Below are positions 10,786-19,705 of a stretch of 64,000 bases of DNA, piece by piece. Position numbers and translations under genes: made by a program. The DNA lies in assembly GCA_027627225.1 (NCBI GenBank), contig CM051028.1, positions 29,784,329-29,848,328 on the forward strand. Direction: 5' to 3'. This DNA is from Congeria kusceri (lineage: Eukaryota > Mollusca > Bivalvia > Myida > Dreissenidae). The notes beneath the pieces are model-generated. The model saw only the letters and a list, made by a program, of their open reading frames with translations, did not search any database and was not told the DNA's origin. Position 1 is the first letter of the stretch, and every line of letters begins with the position of its first letter.

Positions 10786-10951
10786 GGTAACTGACAACTG
10801 CCCTACTTGAATCTGAGGTAGGGGGCGATTGGCCGTATAAATAATTTCATGACCAATCCCCACACAAGTTATGTGGCCGGGCTGGTGTTTGAACTCACAA
10901 ATCCCGGATTGACAGTCAAGCGTTCTACCAACTGAGCCTGCCGGGCCCGGC
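10699..10951 (-). mobile_element. Chimeric tRNA-derived SINE at the duplication junction
   Basis: The left part (tail) matches SINE B at 18722 onward, including CTTATGCGGGTAACTGAC and TACTTGAATCTGAGG. From 10826 rightward it matches SINE A, including CGATTGGCCGTATAAATAAT and the head with GTTTGAACTCACAAATCCC. The switch falls in GAGGTAGGGGG (10815-10825), present in all three copies. This is the expected product of unequal crossing-over between SINE A and SINE B. Confidence 0.95.
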
Positions 10952-11151
10952 TAAATCTGATGGTACTGATGATGGTTACGACTGTGGTGCTGATAATTGT
11001 GGAAATATAAACTTATAAAATATCTGCATACTATTCAAATTACTATTTGACATATTTTAATAGCATGTTAGCATTTGTTGCCATACTAGTAATAAGCAAA
11101 CTGTTAATAGCTCAAACAACAATCCAGACACAATGTTCGAAGCTCAATACT

Positions 11152-11157
11152 TTTATT
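11152..11157 (-). promoter_or_regulatory. Candidate CRIPT polyadenylation signal AATAAA
   Basis: The minus strand reads AATAAA about 420 bp downstream of the CRIPT stop at 11578-11580, a plausible 3'UTR end for the complete gene. If used, transcripts would stop before the downstream exon copy. Confidence 0.5.
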
Positions 11158-11577
11158 AAAATACACATACACGGTTAGAACAAAACAATTGTTCAATGCA
11201 AGACAAAATGCACACATTTACTATAATACAATATAAAATATTACATAAATCATTTTCAATAAACACAATGTGTGGATAACTCTAGTTCCATATTATTAGT
11301 ACATTATAAAACCGACTGTATTAGCAAATATTATTCCTAAAACTTGAAGTGTGATTATATTTACATGTAACATATCAACCCCAATGAGATCAAATTTACC
11401 GTCTATTATGTTTAGTATAAATCATCCTAAAAAGAGTAAAACCTGATTCGTAATGTAATTACTACTCAGATATTTTTGACATTCAATCTGTTTCCTCCAA
11501 ACAAAACCACCAACAAGAGATATGGACTGGGTGAATGTCACATGGTCACAATAAAAAAATCCTCTACACAATGAATT

Positions 11578-11660
11578 TCATGTAGAAGACTGCCGGTAGT
11601 TGGTTGTACTGATGATCTTTTTCCCACACATGGCGCAGATACCTTTTTTGTATGCACACC
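11578..11660 (-). CDS. CRIPT: CRIPT exon 5 (complete gene)
   Basis: Last coding exon with TGA at 11578-11580. The acceptor is GTTTCAG directly upstream. It encodes the two C-terminal CxxC cysteines Cys82 and Cys85, Cys75, and the C-terminal tail. Confidence 0.94.
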
Positions 11661-14600
11661 CTGAAACGTTTTAATTGTAATTTAAACTTTCTTAAAAATC
11701 ATCAATCACCAAATACATTGTTAGCTAAAACTTTTGAAGTAAATTGTACATGTGCGTCTATAAATGTATGTTTGTGTATCACAGTGTGGTTCATGTAAGA
11801 CTACAGTTTACTTGATTTAATTGTATTTCAACGTTTTAAATAAGGTTTGAATATGAACTGAAAAGACAAAACTTTGCCATGGAACAACAACAAAGAGCTT
11901 TGAAAAATTGAAATGGGTTTTATATATACTGATAAAATAACAATATTAAAATTGTGGCATCGTACAATGCGTATGTGTAGTTATTAAAGCAGTGCACAAT
12001 TAGATGATCAATTATAATTAGAAACATGTCAAACTTCTTTATATGTTTTGACCCACAACAAAACATTACTCTCTCTTTATAGACACGTAACATATTTAAA
12101 TACAAACACAGATACACACAGAATGTAAGACGCAACAAGCCATTGTCAAATACCGGTATGCAATCAAGAGACCTGTATTCGGATGTTGACAAAAAAGAAC
12201 TAAGGTGTTTGATATAAAAAGGCAATTTAATTGAAATTGGAAACTAATTGAGGTTTGTTTATAGGACAGAACATAGATGCCATCACAGGTCTCAAAATAA
12301 TACCTTGACAATAATGGGAGCCTTTCTGATGCACCGACGACTTGCAAATCTTGCACTTTTCAAAGCCTGTAGTGTATGGGTTGAACCTACAACACAATGT
12401 ACATGGATTAGTTTTGATTTATACATTAACATATATCTTCTTTAGTTAGAAATATATTTACACACTTATAACAAAGGTAATGAAGATTACTTTACTACAT
12501 TAAAAAAAAACATCATTGCAATTCATTAACTAGTGTTTGTTTAATGAACTTGCATTAAAACAAAATGATTATCGATACACTATGCAAAATGATATGAAAA
12601 CACTTAATACCAGTAAATATTTACGCATTGTTAAACAATACAATGTAATGTCAGGGATCTCGCTGCCTATCGCAAATGCCACCAAATGCAACAATTTTTA
12701 GCTTGACTATTCGAATAATAGGTGAGCTATCCTACTACCCCTGGCGTCGGCGTCCGCGTCTGAATTGGTTAAAGTTTTTATTCAAAAGTCTAGTAACCTC
12801 AAAACTACATCAGTTTACCATAACTCTGTTTTGCATTTTGACAGAGTTATGCCCCTTTTTCACTTAGATTTTCTGGTTAAAGTTTATATTCAAAAGTTTT
12901 GTAACTTCAAAACTACATAAGTTATTCACTTGAAATTTGGAACTAACCTTTGCCATCAACTCCAGGATCAGGGGCAACATTCCCCATAATTTTGTTTGTA
13001 TTTTGACAGAGTTATGCCCCATTTTCACATAGATTTTCTGGTTAAAGTTTATATTCAAAAGTTTGGTTACTTCAAAACTACATAAGTTATTCACTTGAAA
13101 CTTGGAATATACATTTGCCATCAACTCCAGAATCAGGGGCAAACATTCCCCATAACTCTGTTTTGTATTTTGACAGAGTAATCCCCTTTTTCACTTAGAT
13201 TTTCTGGTTAAAGTTTATATTCAAAAGTTTTGTAACTTCAAAACTACATAAGTTATTCACTTGAAATTTGGAATTAACCTTTGTCATCAACTCCAGGATC
13301 AGGGGCAACATTCCCAATATTTTTTTTTGCATTTTGACAGAGTTATGCCCCTTTTTCACTTAGATTTTCTGGTTCAAGTTTATATTCAAAAGTTTTGTAA
13401 CTTCAAAACTACATAAGTTATTCACTTAAAATGTGGAACTAACCTTTGTCACCAACTCCAGGATCAGGGGCAACATTCCCCATAATTTTTTTTGGATTTT
13501 GACAGAGTTATGCCCCTTTTTCACATAGATTTTCTGGTTAAAGTTTATACTCAAAAGTTTGGTTACTTCAAAACAACTTAAGTTATTCACCTGAAACTTG
13601 GAACTAACCTTTTCCATCAACTCTAGTATCAGGGGCAACATTACCCAGAACTCTGTTCTGTATTTTGACACAGTTCTGCCCCCTTTTCACATAGATTTTC
13701 TGGTTAACGTTTATATTCAAAAGTTTTGTTACTTCCAACCTACATAAGTTGTTCAGTTGAAACATGAAACTAACCTCTGTCATTAACTCTAGTATCAGGG
13801 GCAACATTACCCATAACTCTGTTTTGTATTTTGACAGAGTTATGCACACGTTTCACATAGATTTTGTGGTTAAAGTTTTTGTTCCAAAAATGTATAAACT
13901 ATACAAGGCTTCACTTAAAAGTTTTGTATTTTAACAAATGTATGTCCCTTCCACTATCCAAAATATGTACCAACTGAAATACTTCAAACAGTCGAGCGCG
14001 CTGTCCTCTGACAGCTTTTGTTTAAAAGTGGCGATAAAATATTCAAATTGGCGAAAGTAAGTGGCGACAACTTTCTTTTGCTTAAAATAGTAATAAGTAA
14101 ACAAATATCATGATCCGACTTGCAGTAGCCATTAAAATTGTCTACAAACAAATGTTTTGTTTTTTGCTGTGTCAGCAGAAACACAGCTATTTTTAGGTCT
14201 TAGTGTCAACACTGCGTGTGTGATGAGATTATTAATAACACAATCAAATGGCTTCAGTTGCCATATGTCATGGATTGATGCTGTGAAGTAATTCAGTAAA
14301 CATTTATTTTCCACGCATTCAATGTAACTGCAGACTGGCTACAAAATGGCAACAGTTTTTACAAAATGGCAAAATTGGTGGCAAAAGATAAATATTTTCC
14401 GGTGAGAGCCCTCAATGTTATATACCTATTCTTTTTGGATGTAAGTGCTTTGTTTTCATTGACTGATCTACCGCCTCCCTCTGAAAGAAAGAACATTATT
14501 TTAGTTCATGGACCTTATAATTATTGTACATAATAGTTTTAACAGACGCTACAACTGGCTAATCTTCAATGAATAAACCTTGAACTTTCAAGAATATTCA

Positions 14601-17600
14601 TAGTTCTGAGATTGAACAGTTTTAACTGAAACTAATGCAATAGCTGTGGGGAGCCAAAACTTTGTTTCCTACAAAAACGTGCAAATACAGTAGACATCAA
14701 AATCACATGAGTGACAAATTGAATATCTGGCCCCATTATGCCATATTATTACTGGTAACCAGTGTTATCACAGTTCTCAATTTCAAATTTACATGTAGTC
14801 TTAGATGTGACGTATGTAACTTAAAATACTGACAAATGGTTGCTTTTAGAAACATAACTTACAATTAAGACATTGCTTAAGAATGGTCTTGGCTCCACAA
14901 TGACATCAATGTCAATACCATACTGGACTAAAGGAGTAAATGATCATGACTGTCAAAGAAAAGTGAAGGATAATATGTTCTGTTCATTATCATGACTGTC
15001 AAAGAAAAGTAAAATGATAATGTGTTCTGTTCATTATCATGACTGTCAAAGAAAAGTAAATGATAATGTGTTCTGTTCATTATCGTGACTGTCAAAGAAA
15101 AGTAAAATGATAATGTGTTCTGTTCATTATCATGACTGTCAAAGAAAAGTAAATGATAATGTGTTCTGTTCATTATCATGACTGTCAAAGAAAAGTAAAT
15201 GATAATGTGTTCTGTTCATTATCATGACTGTCAAAGAAAAGTAAATGATAATGTGTTCTGTTCATTATCATGACTGTCAAAGAAAAGTAAATGATAATGT
15301 GTTCTATTCATTATCATAACCAACAATTTGTTAAAAATGATGAAACTTCACACCTGTTGTATTTCTTGCTCCTGATTTCCAGGGATCTGGGGTTATCACT
15401 TTGCCTAACTTCTTTTGACCTGAACGTATAGACAAAACATATTTATAATAAAATGGACCACATAGCAATGCAGATAATCAAATAATGCTCAATTTATTTA
15501 TATCAGTATTATTTTAGCAGAAGACAATATTTTTTTAGTATGCCTCCTCTAGGTCCAGAGCAATTCAGCGCTTGCGTTAAAGGGCGTCTGGGCATAAATT
15601 ACGCCCGAAAATTGCAGTTTTACGTCCATTTTACAAACAGCGGGAGTCCTTTGTACGTCCAAATATTCCCATGTACGTTGTTTACAAATACACCGGACGT
15701 ACAGAACCCGACAGGATATGGAGTCCGGTCATGCGTATTTCTGTATTACTGCGCCATACTTAACCTCGCCTCCAATCAATTGTCTGAGGTGCATTGCTCA
15801 GCGAGTGGCAAATATTGAGTTTTATAACTCCGCCTACGATTCAGCTGTAAGCGCCCCCCTATCCAATCAGCTGATTAATTCAAGTGTCGTCCTTATGTAG
15901 GTTTTGCACAATTGATTTGTATACAAAATTGTAAGGATGACAAACCATGTGTTGTTAAATGAAATAATTAAATAACTGTAACTTCTAGGTGACTGTGGCG
16001 ATTTGGCTGGTTATCAAACTTGACCGAATGCCCAAGATATTATAGCCACAAACTTTTTCATCAAGTTTGGTGAAGATCAATCACTATTGGACTTAATCGA
16101 AATAATAAGACGTAATCAGTTGCATTACTTGTATTGTGAGGGACTGTGCATTAACCGAAAGCACATTGAAATTATTAATTTACCGAAAGCCACCAATGTT
16201 AATATTCTAATGACATAAATACATATTTTTAGCTCAGGTGAGCACATTGCTCATGGTGAGCTTTTGTGATCACCTTTTGTCAGTCATCTGTCATGCCTCG
16301 TGAATCGTTCGTTGTCAACATTTACCTTGTGAACACTCTAGAGGCCACATTTATTGCCCAATCTTCATGAAACTTGGTCAGAACATTTGTCCCAATGATA
16401 TCTCAGCAGAGTTTGAATCTGAGTCATGTGGGGTCAAAAACTAGGTCACTAGGTCAAATTGAAGAAAAAGCTTGTTTACACTCTAGAAGTCACATTTTTT
16501 GCCCAATCAACATGAAACTTGGTCAGAACATTTATTCTAATGATATTTTGGCCGTGTTCGAATCTGGGTCATGAGGGGTGAAAAACTAGGTCACTAGATC
16601 CAATTGAAGAAAAAGCTTGTTAACACTCTAGAAGTCACATTTTTGCCCAATCTTCATGAAACTTGGTCAGAACATTTGTCTTAATGATATCTCGACTGAG
16701 TTCGAATCTGGGTCATGTGAGGTGAAAAACTAGGTCACGAGGTCAAATTGAAAAAAAAGCTTGTTAACACTCTAGAAGTCACATTTTTTCCCAATCTTCA
16801 AGAAACTTGGTCAGAACATTTGTCCCAATGATATCTCGGCCGAGTTTGAATCTGGGTCATGTTGGGTCAATAACTAGGTCACTAGGTTAAATTGAAAAAA
16901 AGCTTGTGAACACTCTAAGTCACATTTTTTGCCCAATCAACATGAAACTTGCTCTGAACATTTGTTTTTAGCTCACCTCAGCACAATGTGCTCATGGTGA
17001 GCTTTTGTGATCGCTTTTTGTCTATCGTCCGTCGTGAATCGTTCGTCGTCAACATTGACCTTGTGAACACTCTAGAGGCTACATTTGTTGCCCAATCCTC
17101 ATGAAACTTACTCAGAACATTCGCCCTAATAATATCTTGGACGAGTTCGAAACTGAGTCACATGGGGTCAAAAACTAGGTTACCAGGCCAACTTGATGAA
17201 AAAGCTTAGTCCCAATTGTCCCAATGATATCTAACACGAGTTCAAAACTGGGTCATGTGGGGTCAAAAACTAGGTCACTATGGCAAATTGAAGAAAAGCT
17301 TGTGAACACTCTAGAAGTCACATTTTCTGCCCAATATTCTTGAAACTTTCTATTAACATTTGTTCCAAATGATATCTGGGACAAGTTCGAAACCAGGTCA
17401 TATGGGGTCAAAAACTAGGTCACCAGGCCAAATTGAAAAAAAACACAACTTTCTAGAGTTCATATATTTAGCCAAATCTACATGAAACTTATTCAGAAGA
17501 GAAGTTCCTTAGCTCCTCATGTGAGCGACCTCGGACCTTATGGCCCTCTTGTTTAATTGTTTCGATGATGCCAAATACTTTCATTTAGAGGTGCCATTCT

Positions 17601-19158
17601 GACATCAGTCCACAATGGCACACCTGCTTTCATTTAATCTAGAAACCGATTAATTAGTATAACATAATTCTGAGCTAAAACAACATGAAAAATCATTAAA
17701 AAATGAATGTACAATGATGAACAAACAATATCGGACATCATATTTAAATAGGCTAATGTATTCACGATTTCGACATTGTCAAATCACGCGTAACGAAACT
17801 GGCGAGATAACGCGAGATTTGGGTTCAGGGGGGTTCTGTCGCAAATGTAAACATCGATCAGCTGCTGATGTAGTTTCATATTAACTGATGAACTAAAATA
17901 AAACAATTAAATAAGGTTATATGAAAACGTAGATCCTTTAAATTATTTCTTTATATAATAATTTGCGATTATAATGTTCATACAGATTTTAGACCCGGCT
18001 GGCTAAAACATGTAAAAGTAACAATTATCAAAGATTTTAGACCCCGCTGGCTAAAACATGTAAAAGTAACAATTATCACACAAGCAGTGTGCCAAAATAG
18101 GCAAAATTGAAAATAAAACCACCAAACCTACGGTTAGAAGTAAACCATACAAACTCTTTTGACATGCACTTTGAAAAACCACACCCACATATTTGTAAAA
18201 CATTTAATTTTGGGCTATTTTTGCACATTTACAGCAGATTTACTTACTAAATGTGTAAACGAATAGCCCAACATTGAGCACATTTTCATAGACCTCGAAA
18301 TTAGTTTTATTTGATTTGGTGGGTGGGGTTTCTCACAGATATATTATTTTAATGTATATATATATTTTTTTTCTTTTGACAATTGCAGCCTGAATAATTA
18401 CATCAAAGTCTGTTATTGTAGTCCATGCTTCAAATGTTACTGATCATAATACTCTGTCTCAGAGTTTCGAAGACTGTGAAAAGTGTTTTGCCAAGCAGGT
18501 TGTGTAGTGAAAAATTACCAGTGTTTGATGAAAATGGACTGTTTAGTCATTTTAACGGCGGTCAGTTAAACTACTCACATTTTTCCTGGGCAATCTTAGC
18601 CGAAATAAGCAGTTTACCAGTACCAAGAGCACTTTCTAGACAGTGAAGTGTTTTGCCAAGCAGGTTGTGTAGTGAACAATTACCAGTGTTTGATGAAAAT
18701 GGACTGTTTAGTCATTTTAACGGTGGTCAGTTAAACTACTCACATTTTTCCTGGGCAAGCTTAGCCGAAATAAGCAGTTTACCAGTACCAAGAGCACTTT
18801 CTTATGCGGGTAACTGACAACTGCCCTACTTGAATCTGAGGTAGGGGGAGAATGGCCGTATAAATTATTTTATGACCAATCCCCACACAAGTTAAGTGGC
18901 CGGGCTGGGGCTCAAAATCACTAACCCTGTATTGCGAGTCCAGCGCTCTACCAACTGTGCTAGCCCGGCCCGTTATTATAACCACAACCTTATAATAATG
19001 TCGAAAAGGTCAATAGGATTGCAGTTTGACTAAGTAATTGAACACACTGTTCAAAAAGGTCAATTTTAAATAATTCACGGGCCATATATATTACGAGATG
19101 AATTAATGTGGTAGATCATAGACTATTTATGAAAATGCTTACATTTTTCACAAACCAT
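11578..19158 (-). CDS. CRIPT: CRIPT, cysteine-rich PDZ-binding protein (five coding exons)
   Basis: Spliced gene with coding exons 19143-19158, 15354-15419, 14426-14480, 12304-12386 and 11578-11660. All junctions are GT/AG and phases agree; the sum is 303 nt, or 100 residues plus stop, against 101 residues in human CRIPT. Visible family features are MVCEKC at the start, KKLGKVITPDPWKSGARNTT, NENKALTSKK, CKICKSSVHQ, SHYCQGCAYKKGICAMCGKK. CxxC pairs at residues 3-6, 57-60, 72-75 and 82-85 should bind zinc. CRIPT was first described as a ligand of a PSD-95 PDZ domain through its C-terminus and has been reported in the human minor spliceosome. Here the last residues are RQSST, unlike the TSV end in human. 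The ATG context (ACAATGG) is strong. Intron 1 holds SINE B and other repeats. Confidence 0.95.
12304..12386 (-). CDS. CRIPT: CRIPT exon 4 (complete gene)
   Basis: 83-bp exon between acceptor TTGTGTTGTAG and donor GTATTA. It encodes the last base of Arg46 through the first base of Gly74, including Cys57, Cys60 and Cys72. Confidence 0.94.
12694..13887. repeat. ~165-bp tandem repeat array in CRIPT intron 3, unit 2
   Basis: Second copy of the array at 4347-5540, about seven units of 164-167 bp. No difference noticed between the two arrays. Confidence 0.88.
14426..14480 (-). CDS. CRIPT: CRIPT exon 3 (complete gene)
   Basis: 55-bp exon, acceptor TTCTTTCTTTCAG, donor GTATATAAC. It starts with the last two bases of Glu28 and ends with the first two bases of Arg46. 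It contains the conserved NENKALTSKK segment. Confidence 0.94.
14940..15321. repeat. 46-47-bp minisatellite in CRIPT intron 2, 8 copies
   Basis: Same GACTGTCAAAGAAAAG-containing monomer as 6593-7300 but with 8 copies, starting at 14948. The loss of 7 units (326 bp), or gain in the other unit, is the main difference between the duplicated segments. Confidence 0.95.
15354..15419 (-). CDS. CRIPT: CRIPT exon 2 (complete gene)
   Basis: 66-bp exon. The codon for Cys6 is split with exon 1 (T then GT), and that for Glu28 with exon 3. It encodes the conserved LGKVITPDPW and SGARNTT motifs. Confidence 0.94.
16235..17554. mobile_element. Bivalve-type dispersed element, unit 2
   Basis: Second copy of the element at 8214-9533, with the same termini and interior repeat, inside CRIPT intron 1. 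Confidence 0.8.
17984..18078. repeat. 48-bp direct repeat, unit 2 copy
   Basis: Same pair of 48-bp copies as 9963-10057. Confidence 0.85.
18479..18809. repeat. 165-bp tandem duplication beside SINE B
   Basis: Same doubled SINE-tail segment as 10456-10785. Here the first copy has two extra A bases (GTGAAAAGTGTTTTG), giving the 2-bp offset between units. Confidence 0.9.
18722..18972 (-). mobile_element. tRNA-derived SINE, copy B (CRIPT intron 1)
   Basis: The head on the minus strand starts near 18972 with a GGCCGGG stem, A-box-like region GCACAGTTGGTAGAGCGC and a closing CCCGGCC. It differs from SINE A throughout the head and body (for example GGGGGAGAATGG instead of GGGGGCGATTGG), so it is an independent older insertion. 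The unit-2 homology ends inside it at 18838-18848. Confidence 0.88.
19143..19158 (-). CDS. CRIPT: CRIPT exon 1, ATG exon (single copy)
   Basis: 16 coding bases, ATG GTT TGT GAA AAA T, then donor GTAAGC. It encodes MVCEK and the first base of Cys6. A at -3 and G at +4 give a good start context. A TTTTTGTTGTTTTAG tract ends 14 bases before the ATG and looks like a splice acceptor, so a noncoding exon further upstream is possible. It lies outside the duplicated segment, so only one exists. Confidence 0.92.
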
Positions 19159-19705
19159 TGTTCCAGTGAAACCTAAAACAACAAAAATAATTGAGCAACT
19201 AAATGTGTTGTTTACGTTTGTAAGTTGTTGTTCAAAACGATGCATCGTAAAAATCGCAATGAGGTTGCACACCACTAAATTACTGTCGGCGATTACGACC
19301 TGTAAAGTTGCATTGCTTTATTGTATTTTTCTCAGCATTATTACGTCAAACTGATTTCATCCTGTTACATCCCTTTAACAATGTGCTTGGGCGTTAATCT
19401 TCTTCTCAGTTCCACGTTATGCAATTTTACCACAGAAGCAACACATTTTCAACGGCCTGAGCATATGATTTCCTACTCTGAATTAACAATCGCTAAAATG
19501 TGTTTATTCAAAGGTTTAGCAAATTACATATTACTTGTTCATTTTATCTTTAATACTTTAATTTTATTTTTAATTTTCTTTACGGTCACGGTACCGATAT
19601 TAGAGTGCAAACTAATATAATTGTAATCTATACCTATTTAGGTTTTCTTAAGGTATTTGGCATAAACGGTATGCATATATACTACAACATCTAAAATGCA
19701 TTGCT
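19159..19705 (-). promoter_or_regulatory. CRIPT 5' flank, presumed promoter region
   Basis: About 550 bp between the ATG and the satellite arrays, with no other gene recognised. TGACGTAA on the minus strand at 19341-19348 resembles a CRE/ATF site about 185 bp upstream of the ATG. No TATA box at a convincing distance. The transcription start is not determined. Confidence 0.35.

Larger units (their letters stand above)
2479..10825. repeat. Segmental tandem duplication, unit 1 (8347 bp)
   Basis: This segment repeats at 10826-18848. The offset is 8347 bp up to the intron-2 minisatellite, then 8021 bp, then 8023 bp after a 2-bp insertion at about 18480. Apart from those differences I find the two copies essentially identical wherever I compared them. 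Content from left to right: SINE A head, CRIPT 3'UTR and exons 5, 4, 3 and 2, then part of intron 1 with dispersed repeats and the left part of the middle SINE. Both ends fall at the same position of a SINE, pointing to unequal crossing-over. Confidence 0.95.
10826..18848. repeat. Segmental tandem duplication, unit 2 (8023 bp)
   Basis: Second copy of 2479-10825. It is 324 bp shorter because the intron-2 minisatellite has 7 fewer copies (326 bp), offset by a 2-bp AA insertion near 18480. It carries the exons 2-5 used by the complete CRIPT gene and ends inside SINE B. Confidence 0.95.
15420..19142 (-). other. CRIPT: CRIPT intron 1 with repeats
   Basis: The 3.7-kb first intron of the complete gene. 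It contains the CpG-richer segment, the bivalve-type element, the 48-bp direct repeat, the doubled SINE tail and SINE B. SINE B inside this intron was the recombination partner that created the partial gene copy. Confidence 0.85.

Noticed and set aside
10826..18848. Interpretation of the 8.3-kb repeat as an unmerged second haplotype
   Set aside because: A misplaced haplotype would not create a SINE that switches exactly from one parent to the other within 11 bp; unequal crossing-over explains all three copies. Coverage data would still be needed to close the question.
19321..19620. 99-codon open frame upstream of CRIPT on the plus strand
   Set aside because: Hydrophobic, low-complexity AT-driven frame with no recognised family. 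It lies in the presumed CRIPT 5' flank.
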